A DNA stretch of 64,000 nt from Anthonomus grandis grandis (GCF_022605725.1 NC_065551.1:19344001-19408000); one strand, 5' to 3'; positions 49,801 to 56,482 are shown, counted from the stretch's first letter. Numbers and translations are program-made. The notes: a model not told the origin generated them from the letters alone.

Positions 49801-52502
49801 TTTTGGAGAAAAAACATAATAAACGAGCCAATGTTTTTTTTTTTTAATTTTTTTTTATGAGATTAGTACGCCAGTTATTCAAAGACCAGAAAATTTCAAT
49901 GTAAGCCATTTAATTAAAAAAAATACATGTTCCTAAAAATACAGTAGTGTCCTAAAAAATACTTTTACAAAATATTTCTTATTTATTATGCATTTATTTC
50001 TTTTTTGTTATTCTTAAGATAAAAACTAAACATAAAAAAAACTAAAAAAATAATGTAAACCAATTGTATTGTACCTGACTTATTTATCGGATTTTTTGCA
50101 TTTTTGAACGTATTATTGTTACAAACGTTGCTATACTCCAAATTTAGCAAATATCTATCATATCAATCTTTGTCAACATATTCATCCTTTATTTGATAAT
50201 ATTTTTTTAATTTTTGTATTTTTTGGTAAATTTTAATTTAAATTACATCAAAATATGGAGTTTACTTTTATTGAGTATGCAGATATGCATCTTATGTATG
50301 GTCTGGCGTCTTGCAATGCATTGGAAGCAAAAAGATTGTATGAAGAAAGATTTCCCAATCGCATTATTCCGGATCAGAAAACATTTCAACGTGTTGATTA
50401 ACATCTAAGGGAAACTGGTAGGTTTCCGTTTTCCACTTAATGAGGTAATACTATTAAATTTCCTTAATGCAATTTTAGGATGTTTTGAAAAAAAAAAGAA
50501 TTATGGTGGTCGGAGGAGAACAGCACGTACAGTGCAATTGGAAGAAAATATTTTAGACGCTGTAGCTGACACTGCTACAACGAGTACTCGAAAATTAGCC
50601 GCTCAGCTTCATTCGTCCAAAACAATTGTACATATGGTACTTCAAGAACAACTGTTGTACCCATATCACTTACAAAAAGTGCATGAACTACTGCCCAGAG
50701 ATTTTGCTCCTAGAATACACTTCACAAACTGGCTGTTAGATCAGCAGCGAAATAACCCTAACTTTATCAGCACGATTCTTTTTACGGATGAAGCAGGGGT
50801 TAATTGAAAACTTACATAACTCGCATGTATGGGCTGATGAAAATCCCCGTGATACTATTATTTCTCATCATCAACATCAATTCCAATCAATAAATATCTG
50901 GGCAGGCATTATTGGCAATTTTTTGATTGGGCCATTTGAACTGCCACCACGTTTAAACGGAGAACCTTATTTGGAGTTCCTCCAGAACAATCTTCCAGAT
51001 TTTTTAGAAGATTTGCCCCTTACAACCCGCCGAGATATGTATTTTATGCATGATGGAGCCCCACCCCATTTTAGCCTTGCTGTAAGACACCACCTGAATA
51101 ATACTTTTGAAAACCGTTGGATAGGTAGAGGAGGACCTGTTGCTTGGCCTCCTCGGTCTCCCGATCTAACTATAGCCATTAGATTTTTATCTATGGGGTC
51201 ACCTCAAAACCTTGGTGTATTCCACCCCAGTCGATACTCGGGAAAAACTGCTCCAAAGAATTACATTTCATCGTGATAATATAAAAAACAATCTTGGGTT
51301 ATTGTGGCGAGTGCAGCAGTCCTCGATTCGTCGTGCCCGCGAATGTGTTAGAGTTCACGGAGCCCACGTCGAACCTACTTATGAAGTTTTTAATAATTAA
51401 TTCTTTATTGCTCGTATTGAAGAATTTAACTTTTGTTTACATATTTGGTTTTTGGCATTTGTTTTTTCTAGTTTAAAAACATACACTCATCATAGGTTTT
51501 TTTAAAATTATTTTGTAAAAGTGTTTTTTAGGACACCACCGTGTTTTTAGGAACATGTATTATTTTAAATTAAATGACTTACATCGAAATTTCTCTGTTC
51601 TTTAAATAACTAGCGTACTTATCTCATTAAAAAAAAAATTTTAAAAAAACATTGGCTCGTTTATTATTTTTTTTCTCCAAAACGGTTCATTTTATCGATA
51701 ATGAATAAGAGTACCTTTTTTTTAGACTAGGGTTCAAGGTATCCAAATTTATTTTTTTTCGACTTTAACATACAGGGTGTTAAAAATATACGCATTAAAG
51801 TGTACAACCGAGTCCGCCCCTGGTAAAGTAAACAAGGTAAATGTATTTTAAGGATGTCATTTTAAGAGATCCCTAATAGTGTTCACCTAAAATTTTAATT
51901 AAATTCTACCGGGTAGTTTAAAAGTAATTTATGAAAAACCAATTTCCAGCAGCGTCCTTTAGGAGGCTGTATCTTCGTAAAGAAGGCGTGTAGGATTTTT
52001 TTTTATAGGAACGTTCGTTATTATTTTTCGATGTTCTACTTGGATCCGCGAGATTTCCCACATAAACCGGGACACCCTGTATATGGATTTATAGATGCGA
52101 AGTTTGTAATATGGTAGAATTTACAAAATATTTAAACTGTTTAAATTTATCCTATTTCCTTGTTGTTAGTAACATCATGATAAGAGGAAGTATTTTCCAA
52201 AGATATAATAAATTTAAAAAAAAAACACATTTTTTGTAATTAGCGTTGATAAATAAAAAATTTAAAAACCATGATAAACTATCTCTAGGGTGCGTGCGTC
52301 GAGGCCAAGGAACAAATCTCCAGTGGAGGCGCCGGAAGCCAGCGGGGACGCGGCTTCCTCGAAATCCCGCTACTATGAGGAGCGCTCTTACAGGGACCGC
52401 GAGAGGGAAAGAGAACGAGAATCCGGCCGGACCCGCGAAAACGATAGAGACAGAGAACGGGAGAGAGACAGACGCGAGGAATCTCACCGTTCCAGACACT
52501 AG
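22766..52502 (+). CDS. CPSF6: CPSF6, cleavage factor Im 68-kDa subunit (8 exons)
   Basis: Large subunit of CFIm, which with CFIm25 binds UGUA elements and directs poly(A)-site choice in the nucleus. Joining 22766-22822, 23010-23195, 31391-31787, 32117-32301, 35161-35622, 39092-39387, 44960-45145 and 52289-52502 gives 660 codons with no break, and every junction is GT-AG with matching phase. Order: acidic N-terminus (IDLYADDIDQ, VDLYDD), RRM (about residues 73-150; RNP2 LYVGNL, RNP1 KGFCVI), Gly/Pro/Gln-rich region (about 160-425, with HVNPAFFPP), a conserved block (EFEDIMSRNR ... RAVSDAAAGEYASAIETLVT) and an RE/RD/RS-rich tail. It is longer than the vertebrate protein, mainly in the proline-rich part. 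Introns hold most of the window's transposons. Confidence 0.95.
23010..23195 (+). CDS. CPSF6: CPSF6 exon 2
   Basis: Acceptor TAATTCAAG, donor GTAAGT, 62 codons, phase 0 at both ends. Reads DEYTGENVDLYDDVI, a Thr/Asn/Ser linker, then the first RRM strand RRHQLYVGNLTW (RNP2). The RRM is split immediately after the Trp by an 8.2-kb intron. Confidence 0.94.
23196..24516. other. CPSF6 intron 2, left part: no recognised feature
   Basis: AT-rich DNA with short chance frames. A weak foldback (ATGTATGATGCAAGGAAAATAA near 23390 and TTATTTCTTGCATCATAC near 23512) may mark a small relic. Confidence 0.45.
24770..28147 (-). pseudogene. non-LTR ORF2: AP endonuclease plus reverse transcriptase
   Basis: Encodes an apurinic-type endonuclease (ILHFNIRSIHKNFNEL, NIFLGDININI, LDHIFFN, TDHYPVML) followed by RT (NYRPISVINNFAKVFEKC, FLDLAKAFDTVPYDLL, GIPQGTVLGPLLFITYIN, catalytic SYADDTAII, YLGVTIDKHLKWNHH) and a thumb/C-terminal block. 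It is disrupted by a nested 336-bp insertion at 26707-27042, an in-frame TAA at 26146-26144 and an in-frame TAG at 25522-25520. Otherwise the frame is continuous, so inactivation looks recent. The start is uncertain because the frame overlaps the ORF1 end. Confidence 0.88.
26707..27042 (+). mobile_element. 5'-truncated retroelement tail nested in ORF2
   Basis: A 336-bp insertion on the opposite strand to its host element, ending in (TTGA)n after an AATAAA-like GATAATAAAGC. It is flanked by TCTTT on both sides (26702-26706 and 27043-27047), a short target duplication. Removing it rejoins the ORF2 frame. It is AT-rich and non-coding, so it is the 3' UTR of another non-LTR family. Confidence 0.8.
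28087..29193 (-). CDS. non-LTR ORF1: PHD-like finger plus CCHC zinc knuckles
   Basis: An intact 368-codon frame encoding the RNA-binding (Gag-like) protein of the retrotransposon. Residues 1-57 hold a Cys/His-rich PHD-type finger (CTVCLEVGG ... CDICKKKYCKQC ... CEKC). About 68-95 look coiled-coil (EDKIKIIESKDEIITLLKQK). About 285-345 hold a CX2CX4HX4C knuckle (CFKCQQFYHKIENC), a CX2CX3HX4C knuckle (CEFCSNKHDVSEC) and a third degenerate one. This layout is usual for ORF1 of CR1/Jockey-group elements. No disruption was seen. Confidence 0.85.
   Translation of the reverse strand: MECTVCLEVGGRRNPLFSCDICKKKYCKQCSHLSQAETSILELKEHRILRFYCEKCLQFETHTLLQNSIEDKIKIIESKDEIITLLKQKLTESESSRIPITTSSYSQIAQTEIKKSPKININLPGIIIKPKQKQTAEKTEKDIKEAIAPKDLRIAVKNTKKIKDSSILIQCCNKEHVDILKKEAESKLKNYEVQVTKLRLPRFKIIGCTTNLSEKEIENSIRKQNNFITEQNKLKITYNKKARNDKGKSIVFGECDPILFSKLIYEKKIFFGWQRYPVYEDLSIQRCFKCQQFYHKIENCPNEAVCEFCSNKHDVSECPKLQKKCVNCISANMKYKSNYNTVHEANNPECPSYQYQLNLLRTKIDYHG
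29690..30540 (-). mobile_element. non-LTR RT remnant with inverted 5' segment
   Basis: The minus-strand part (about 30415-29820) reads VLVFVHDVKLFRS (FADD relic), LLQENLQSFFNWC and RLVYTIESRRICLHLSFLHE, in normal RT order, with an A/T-rich 3' end near 29700. Directly beyond it, at 30428-30520, the RT block that should lie just upstream (SGVPQGSHHGPLLFSVFRN) is present but on the + strand. This arrangement is the signature of a 5' inversion during insertion. Confidence 0.7.
30541..31390. other. CPSF6 intron 2, right part: no recognised feature
   Basis: AT-rich intron. A purine/pyrimidine symmetric stretch near 30590-30700 (GATTTCAAACCTGATTT and its inverted AATCAAGTTTGAAATC) may form a hairpin. 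No gene seen. Confidence 0.4.
31391..31787 (+). CDS. CPSF6: CPSF6 exon 3: RRM core
   Basis: The acceptor is TTTTTAG at 31384-31390; the donor GTAATT starts at 31788; the exon leaves phase 1. Reads WTTDQDIANAVHSIGVNDFH, EVKFFEHRPNGQSKGFCVIS (RNP1), LLPKKELNGQNPHVTP, then a Pro/Gln/Asn-rich start of the middle domain. In the family this RRM contacts CFIm25 and RNA. Confidence 0.95.
31788..32116. other. CPSF6 intron 3, no recognised feature
   Basis: A short AT-rich intron with a T-rich tract ending TTTTTATTAG. Confidence 0.6.
32117..32301 (+). CDS. CPSF6: CPSF6 exon 4: Gly/Pro-rich
   Basis: Enters in phase 1 (completes the Gly codon) and leaves in phase 0 at GTAAGC. Encodes PGYNGPPNMQQAPPRFQGQP and PRPNGPGPNMGPMRPGGPPP-type repeats. 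It is low-complexity but in frame with both neighbours. Confidence 0.92.
32690..33400 (+). mobile_element. non-LTR RT remnant
   Basis: + strand relics in RT order: ALLDFTKILNTINHNLFL, then VAVNREEG, YAVPQGSMISNLLFS, KLQYADDSQLYT near 33155 and KNLGLIIDSSLFF near 33340. Many frame breaks. The preceding stretch 32302-32690 shows nothing. Confidence 0.72.
33401..33890. other. CPSF6 intron 4, no recognised feature
   Basis: AT-rich. Possibly the 5' part of the RT relic that follows, but nothing can be read with confidence. Confidence 0.35.
33891..34610 (+). mobile_element. second non-LTR RT remnant
   Basis: The + strand reads a decayed GVPQSSILRPLLFSLYV block near 33940-34000. Near 34440-34590 it reads the thumb motif LQKLQNWCMCFSYQVSFRNH followed by ISSYLNNNMILNMKNHRKYD. 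The last motif is typical of Jockey-group RT C-termini. Frames are broken. Confidence 0.6.
34611..34980 (+). mobile_element. Penelope-like element (PLE) 3' remnant
   Basis: The frame ending at 34728 reads NICFPSIKFTLEQETDNQLS and FLGTLVFN, the I-FT-E-E-(x)n-FLD-L-V block that follows the RT in Penelope-type elements. A second segment (LFNKEKATIKRITRVSGYDD, about 34770-34840) matches the linker toward the GIY-YIG domain, which is itself missing. A hammerhead-like core follows at 34881-34933, where PLE copies are known to carry one. Assignment is by motif only. Confidence 0.6.
34881..34933 (+). ncRNA. hammerhead-ribozyme-like motif of the PLE remnant
   Basis: Core bases are in order: CTGAAGA (34888-34894, the CUGANGA box), helix II GCTAAC/GTTAGC with an ATC loop (34896-34910), GAA (34911-34913), a minimal helix III (AC, loop ACGT, GT) and the cleavage-site C at 34922 (GUC). 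Helix I pairs TTTC (34884-34887) with GAAA (34923-34926). One unpaired T (34895) lies between the box and helix II, unlike the usual G-C closing pair. Activity is therefore uncertain. Confidence 0.6.
35161..35622 (+). CDS. CPSF6: CPSF6 exon 5: proline-rich domain
   Basis: Acceptor GTAATTATAG, donor GTAAGT, 154 codons, phase 0 at both ends. Dense PPQGPP, PPMQGPP and HGPPHGPP repeats, with the conserved APHVNPAFFPP segment of CPSF6. It is strikingly GC-rich against the surrounding introns. Open frames on the opposite strand are shadows of this repeat. Confidence 0.95.
35960..36360 (+). mobile_element. non-LTR 3' end (RT C-terminus and UTR)
   Basis: The frame 35981-36181 reads TSSLTKNSLIYLSQKIYNHV, RQILEIKKFKTLLLSRAYYS and LDDFFNDTF, the standard C-terminal end of CR1/Jockey-group RT. 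An AT-rich 3' UTR follows to about 36360. The preceding 35623-35960 is plain intron. Confidence 0.7.
36361..37290. other. CPSF6 intron 5, no recognised feature
   Basis: AT-rich. Repeated ATATCGAT-type words lie near 36920-36990. No coding signal. Confidence 0.45.
37300..38358 (-). mobile_element. hAT transposon remnant (ZBED-like transposase)
   Basis: Minus-strand broken frames read VAVTDNGANMVKACQDF (near 38110-38146), KHVFAHTVNLV-like, GVRTRWNST (near 37890) and NMLNAAELEKVKQICQCL, in the order of the hAT DDE/RNase-H core and dimerisation region. The right border reads GGCCGCATGTTGCCAACCCCT (38338-38358 region), resembling hAT termini. The left terminus and an 8-bp target duplication were not found. 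Confidence 0.65.
38359..39091. other. CPSF6 intron 5, right part: no recognised feature
   Basis: AT-rich intron up to the TTTTTCAG acceptor. Confidence 0.5.
39092..39387 (+). CDS. CPSF6: CPSF6 exon 6: conserved C-terminal block
   Basis: Acceptor ACTTTTTCAG, donor GTATTT, leaves phase 2. Reads EFEDIMSRNRTVSSSAIARA, AGEYASAIETLVTAISLIKQ and DRCKILISSLQDTLRGVEDK, the most conserved part of CPSF6 outside the RRM, then the first RS/RD residues. A frame on the other strand here is a shadow. Confidence 0.95.
39388..40555. other. CPSF6 intron 6, left part: no recognised feature
   Basis: AT-rich. The 120-codon frame at 40031-40393 has no recognisable domain and I do not call it. Confidence 0.45.
40560..40800 (-). 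mobile_element. RT fragment (non-LTR)
   Basis: The minus strand reads GLPRGSLQGLLVCALFVLSL, then a catalytic-box relic FEDDTVLVDANSDLGRLANL. The order (G-P-QGS-LGPLLF then FADDT) is that of RT motifs B-C. No further parts are readable. Confidence 0.6.
40821..41968 (+). mobile_element. DD41D mariner-like element, copy C (non-autonomous)
   Basis: Flanked by TA (40819-40820, 41969-41970). The arms are about 170 bp: CAGGGTGTCAATTTGAAAAT at left, inverted at right (41790-41968), including GAGGTATCACTC and CGCCAGGAGG/CCGCCCCTGCC-type matches. Only the transposase N-terminus survives (+ strand, about 41176-41440): MVFNVEQRAEIIL, RKPAALFNERYPNSQLNH and AEFMETGSVANKK, the HTH region of this family. 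A non-LTR 3' end (about 41495-41795) sits inside. The right end carries about 33 extra bases just before ACACCCTG. Confidence 0.8.
41495..41795 (-). mobile_element. non-LTR 3' end nested in mariner copy C
   Basis: The minus-strand end at about 41795-41710 reads KLKRKVNAYLMAKAFYSIED and YFQSDFL, an RT C-terminus. An AT-rich UTR follows down to 41495. Confidence 0.6.
42064..42842. repeat. TIR element (about 780 bp), unknown superfamily
   Basis: The ends GCCATATTTTAGCGAGTAAG and their reverse complement are perfect over about 24 bp. The flanks (…TTATA / TTATA…) may be a short duplication. The internal frame at 42379-42666 (95 codons, Lys-rich) has no recognised motif. Confidence 0.65.
42918..43306. 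repeat. MITE-like inverted repeat (about 390 bp)
   Basis: The ends AGGGATTCTAAAATCAC plus ACTCGA are mirrored at the right (TCGTGATTTTAGAATCCCT). Sub-terminal ATCACGA/TCGTGAT words recur. The middle (about 43046-43150) resembles 16088-16220 (TCGTCTACAA, GCGATATG, TTGTTTATGATAGAATAATA), so the two sites share a module. Confidence 0.65.
43333..44697 (-). mobile_element. Tc1-like element (DD34E family), inactive
   Basis: TA flanks (43331-43332, 44698-44699). The ends share GAAAAAAAACTGGGACA, inverted, after CCATCGTGCA / CTATCGTACC. The minus-strand transposase is in several frames (about 44560-43560): a decayed HTH region, RRLEFAHQYAHQNNIWE, INVWAWISFRGPGVYQI, FQHDNAPIHTARTVQNYL and WPSKSPDINPIGNVWG. 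The last motif carries Gly where the catalytic Glu is expected (34 residues after the second Asp). Several frameshifts and stops are present. Confidence 0.82.
44960..45145 (+). CDS. CPSF6: CPSF6 exon 7: RE/RD-rich
   Basis: Acceptor TTGTTTCAG. Encodes RERSRERERDRDRERERERD-type repeats ending DRETEE. I end the exon inside GAGGA|GTGAGT at 45145. If read through, TGA would follow one codon later, but GTGAGT is a consensus donor and the phase (2) fits exactly the next RE-rich exon. Both a long and a slightly shorter protein are therefore conceivable. Confidence 0.88.
45639..46045. mobile_element. solo terminal repeat of DD41D family (copy F type)
   Basis: Begins with a TA-flanked CAGGGTATTCGGAAG and matches the first about 400 bp of copy F (55661 onward) through TTTAAGC, GTAATTCAGC / GCGCAAGTTA, TTTGTTTTGCCTAA and TACGCCTAGTTACTGCC, where similarity stops. 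There is no transposase or second end here, so it is an end fragment. The preceding 45146-45638 is plain intron. Confidence 0.65.
46238..46690 (-). mobile_element. piggyBac-type transposase N-terminal remnant
   Basis: The minus strand reads LSRKQLEAIVEVQMYGEEAD and an acidic EDDDIEEDAVQ run, then after a frameshift LTPVEMFELFFDEDINRYIL, the start of the piggyBac DDE domain. The rest of the transposase is absent. No TTAA-flanked ends were identified. Confidence 0.6.
47030..47165 (+). mobile_element. non-LTR RT C-terminal scrap
   Basis: The + strand frame reads EFSNKELYNPRHQASKEYNK and KPFMKFPKFKNVIYIVV before a stop. It resembles the K-YN-LP-IK-x-KFK end of CR1/Jockey RTs. The preceding 46700-47030 is plain intron. 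Confidence 0.5.
47247..49396 (-). mobile_element. DD41D mariner-like element, copy D, long TIRs
   Basis: TA flanks (47245-47246, 49397-49398). The inverted arms are about 350 bp each (47247-47600, 49070-49396), sharing CTCATAAGCACCCAGAAAAA, AGGACATCTATTCTAAAA and GACCCCTCATACTGGACC. The left tip has a 3-base insertion (CAGG-ATA-GGGTG). The minus-strand transposase (about 48740-47781) reads MHLIYGECRGNALAASSLYQ, SVVNDITRRFQYHPHHV, WSDE-type first Asp region, NLWTGILNERLIGPFELPEN, NDGCPAHYDPEVLRYLN and RPPRSPDLNLLDFFNWG. The second and third Asp are 41 apart. At least three frame breaks are present. Confidence 0.87.
49401..52079 (+). mobile_element. DD41D mariner-like element, copy E, about 500-bp TIRs
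   Basis: TA flanks (49399-49400, 52080-52081). The inverted arms are about 500 bp (49401-49930 and 51520-52079), sharing CAGGGTGTCCCGGTTCATG, ACTCGGTTGTACACTTTAAT and a region around ATCGATAAAATGAACCG. The element starts directly after the target TA of copy D. Its transposase is on the + strand. It lies in the last CPSF6 intron, 209 bases before exon 8. Confidence 0.9.
50255..51400 (+). pseudogene. DD41D transposase of copy E, with likely intron
   Basis: The ATG opens MEFTFIEYADMHLMYGLASC (HTH 1). A 61-bp intron (50418-50478, GTAGGT...TTTTAG) then fits: splicing joins LRETG to CFEKKKNYGGRRRTARTV in frame. Further blocks are VADTATTSTRKLAAQLHSS (HTH 2), TILFTDEA (first Asp), INIWAGIIGNFLIGPFELPP, FMHDGAPPHF (second Asp), WPPRSPDLT and the end ARECVRVHGAHVEPTY. 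The breaks are an in-frame TAA at 50399-50401, a frameshift near 50790 and a 4-base ATAG insertion near 51173 just before the third catalytic Asp. Confidence 0.85.
52289..52502 (+). CDS. CPSF6: CPSF6 exon 8: terminal RE/RS-rich exon
   Basis: Acceptor CTATCTCTAG. The first base completes a Glu codon, then VRASRPRNKSPVEAPEASGD, SYRDRERERERESGRTREND and the end RREESHRSRH before TAG at 52500-52502. The tail is a charged mixed-identity domain like that of CPSF6, which in the family binds nuclear import receptors and SR-type partners. Confidence 0.92.
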
Positions 52503-53166
52503 CACTAAAAAAAACATCTCTCGTCTCGTTCTTTTTCATTCAATTATTTTCTTTTCATTTTTTTTTCATTTAACTATCAATAGTTATGCAGTAATTAAGA
52601 ATTTATATAATAATTATGCTTATTATGTATCTAATCCAGTAAGAATGGTTGTGCACCATTGGTGTTTTAAAGTTTTTCATTTATGTTCGAGTTTAAACTT
52701 ACTGGTGTAACTTGTAGTAGTCTTTTAAATCAGAGTGCAACAAATATGCATTTTAACATTAGATTTTAGTTGAAACCGTTCACCTAAAAATTTTAGCAAC
52801 TCGGAAAGCAGATTGGATTCCCCATGAAGAAAGAAGATTGAAAGAAGAATGTATGTTACGGATTAAAAATTATTGCAAAATACCGTTTTATGTGTTTAAA
52901 TCACCTGGTTCCTCTTTTTAGTTTAGTTTTTTCTTTTAATTTTTTATGTTAAGTGTAAGTTAATTTTTACTTAGTGTTGGTTTTAAAAGATTATTGTACT
53001 TAACAGTCTAATAGTACATATATTTGACTGAAGTAGAGTTTAAAGTGTAATAATTTTTATATAATGAGTAATAATCGAATATTTATAGTAATTTGTACTT
53101 TTTATTAAACGGTTTACCATGCTTTGACCTTAAACTAAAAATATATTTTCCGGTACATTATATGTA
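52503..53166 (+). other. CPSF6 3' UTR region
   Basis: AT-rich, no frame. The only hexamer of note is ATTAAA at 53104-53109, 63 bases before the Tc1 element. AATAAA occurs downstream of that element (54785-54790). The poly(A) site is not resolved. Confidence 0.45.
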
Positions 53167-54710
53167 CACTACCGGGCAAAAGTGTAGAAACAAAGTGTCT
53201 TTTGTATTTATTTTTATATTAGTGTATTTGATCATTAATTTTTTATTTTTTTTAAATATAATTTTGTTTCTAGTCTTCAGTACCTCAATAAAAAAAAAAA
53301 AAAAAACAAGTGCCAACTAATATATATTATTCTTGTTTTTACAGGGGACAAAAGTGGAGAAACACTATTTTTATTTATTTTTTATACACAATCTATTAGT
53401 TGTACATACAAAAGACTAATAATGTGTAGCAAAACCCTTATTTTTTATAACTTCAGCACACCGACTTCGCATAGAGTTCATTAGGCTGTCAATATAATCT
53501 GCTGAAATGGAATTCCACTCTTGAAGAGCTGTGAACAAATCATCCTGGTTTCTAAATTTATCTTTATTTTTTTGTCTGATTTTCCTATCTAAATGGTCCC
53601 ATAGGTTTTCTATCGGGTTTAGATCCGGACTTTGTGCGGGCCATTTCATAAGGGGCACATTGTTGTCTTCAAACCATTTCTTTACTACTTTTGCGGTATG
53701 CTTCGGATCGTTATCCTGCTGAAACGACCATCGAAGCGGCATATTTTCTTCTGCGTATGGAAGCATATGATCCGGAAGAATTCTTAAAAATTGAAATCTG
53801 TCCATTTTTCCTTCAACTTTTTTTAATGGTCCTACTCCTGATCCGGGAAAGCAACCCCAAACCATGATATTGCCTCCTCCATGTTTCACAGTTGCCCTGG
53901 TGTACTTTGAATTAAGTCTAGTATTGGCAGGACGACGAACCCATTTCATTCCGTCAGATCCGAATAGGCAGAACTTACTTTTATCAGAAAATAAAACCGT
54001 TTTCCACTTTTGGGTTGTCCAATCAAGATGTTCCTGTGCAAATTGGCCGATCTATTCTTTTTAGAAATAAATTGTTTTTTGGCTGGACGACGGCTATAAA
54101 GTCCAATTTTAGTCAAACGACGACGAATAGTACGCACAGATACCGAAACCCCAGGTATTTCATTATAAATTTCTGTGGCGGGCATAAAGGGATGTTCTGT
54201 TGCCAACATTTTTATTTTTCTCTCAATAACTTTATTCGTTTTCCTTGGTCGTCCATACTTTGGACAGGTATTATATTTTTTTAAAGCACCAATAGTTTTT
54301 GAAACTACGGATCTATTACCATTAATTTGCCTAGCAATTTCACTTTGTTTTACACCAGCTTGAAATTTTGAAACAATTTTCGGAGATCAATACTCAGATC
54401 TATTCCGCGAGGCATTTTGCACAAATCGTATATAACAGTTTAACACTCAACGTTAAGATCAAACTAATGATAAATAATCACTTTAAATACCAAATAAGAT
54501 TTGTTTAGAATGTTTATTCACTTTTGTCCGCATAAAATAGCATAAATAATTTTTTGATCAACTGATAAGGTAAATACAAACAAGAAGGATGTGTTTTTAT
54601 GCTGCGATAATAGAGCTAAATATTTTCTACTAAAAATGTAAAATAATATCTTGTATGTTAAGATGTTATTGTTAAATTTGTAAATGTTTCTTCACTTTTG
54701 GCCGGTAGTG
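53167..54710 (-). mobile_element. Tc1-like element (DD34E), nearly complete
   Basis: Target TA at 53165-53166 and 54711-54712. The ends CACTACCGGGCAAAAGTG and CACTTTTGGCCGGTAGTG are inverted with one mismatch. Length 1544 bp is typical of Tc1 elements. It carries one minus-strand transposase gene and lies 0.66 kb past the CPSF6 stop, likely in or near its 3' UTR. Confidence 0.92.
53416..54415 (-). pseudogene. Tc1 transposase
   Basis: The start at 54415 reads MPRGIDLSIDL. A frameshift near 54383 leads to FQAGVKQSEIARQINGNRSV (HTH 1), GRPRKTNK (GRPR linker), HTH 2 (VSVRTIRRRLTKIGLYSRRP) and, after a second shift near 54045, LFSDKSKF (first Asp). Next come GGGNIMVWGCFPGSGVGPLK, FQQDNDPKHTAKVVKKWF and WPAQSPDLNPIENLW. 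The last two catalytic residues are D and E with 34 residues between. Only two frameshifts mar it, so the copy is young but inactive as read. Confidence 0.9.
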
Positions 54711-54712
54711 TA

Positions 54713-55658
54713 TATTGAATAGTCAACTCTTAATTATTTTTCTTTCATTTGAGAATTAAAATGGGAAATGATTTTCGGAAGAATAATAAATAAAAAATTA
54801 CTTAACTGCGCTTGTTCCTTAGTAATTGCATTGAGTACACTTTTTTTACCAAATTATTAGGTAGAAAAAAGCGAATTCTAATAAGACAAATGTTATTTCT
54901 CCAATATAGTGTATTTTTGCCAAAGAATTAAATGGAACCAAATTTAAATCTACATATTTAAGGATTTCATTCTAAAGTACGCCATAAAAAATGTTATTTT
55001 TCCCCACCCTTTTTGTCCCTAGAAATCTTACGATTTCCTTATTCTATAATTAACAAATATATTAAAGTACTTCATTTATCAGAACTTTCATATATTTTTG
55101 TTAATTCAAATAATACCCTGTACTGTAGTAAAACATTCATAAAACAAAGCCTTAATTAATCGTTTTTACCCATAAAACTTCGGTGTAATGAATAAGACTG
55201 AATATGCACATCTCATGCAACACAAAAGAAGGTAACTAATGGTTGTGATAATTGGTTTATTTTTTTAACCAGAATTACCTTGATGTATCTTTTTATAATA
55301 ATTTATTTTATTCATAGATGTATAACTCAAAAATAATAAATTTTTCAAAGAAAATTGGCTTTTTATGTAATCTTCGTAAAAACGGTAACGTTTTTTCAAG
55401 GTAAGTAAAAAACTTGCTTAATATACGATTTAAATTAGCTCCCGAAGCACCCAGTTGATAGATATTTATTAATTATAATAATTATGAGCAATTATTTTTA
55501 TCTTGCACCCTAGAGTTGTTGGTTGGTTTTTAGCTTCTGTCCCTATGAGGTGGAGGGAAGCTAATAAGCTGTTCAGAAATAGTTCTTTTTATTGGCTTCC
55601 TTTTCTTATTTATTTCAGCTAGGGAGCCAATTTTCAATGAAATATAAGTATCGACATA
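54713..55658. other. intergenic DNA, nothing recognised
   Basis: AT-rich. Poly(A)-signal-like hexamers are present. No coding or repeat structure that I can name. Confidence 0.5.
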
Positions 55659-56482
55659 TACAGGGTGTCCGGAAGCTAGATGCAATCCTTTAAGGGGGTG
55701 ATAGCTGACTTAATTTCCAACATTTTAAGCTAAATATGTGTAGGTCGAAATTTGTTTATAAATTTTTTATGGCAATTTTTGTATTTTTCTCAAGAAATAC
55801 CAAAATTTCACACTTAAACGGTAATAGAGCGCAAGTTACAATTAGTATCGGAGTTTCAAAGTTTATTTTGTTTTGTCTAATGTGTATTAATAAAAATACG
55901 ATCAATTTCAAGGTTCTGTGTAAACTTATTAGAAAAAATAGATATTGAAACGTAAAAAATAAATATGGAGTTAAAATAAAAATGCTTTGTTTTATGTTTA
56001 AATAATTGTTATGAAAATGCTTTCGTCGTTCAAGCCTAAAATATGCCTAGCTTCTGCCCTTTATTTTAAGATATCACTCATGCCGATGCCTGGCCAATTC
56101 TCAGAATTATGGCCTCTTTTGTGCGGCAGGTCATGTAAACAAACCTTACTGGATTGGTTTTCTATTATGGAACAGTTCAGGTAAATAAAAAGTAATAAAA
56201 ACAAAATTAAGCAGAGGTACCTAATCGTAGATACTGTAGGGTAAGGGGTCCCTAGTAGCGTTGATTGAAGAGGCGATTCCCTTTTCAATCAACGCTAGTA
56301 GGTACTTTGGGGTGGGGTTACAAGTTAGGTACTCGCTTAATAAATAAAAACGTGTGATTTTAGCCTCTTGTTGTTTAGTTTCACTCTCGCCTCTAATTTT
56401 GTAAGATTATCAACTTCGTACTGACTGCATCCACTGTTTTTTAAATCGAGTTTCTGCCCGTTTTATTAAACAGTATTGTAAA

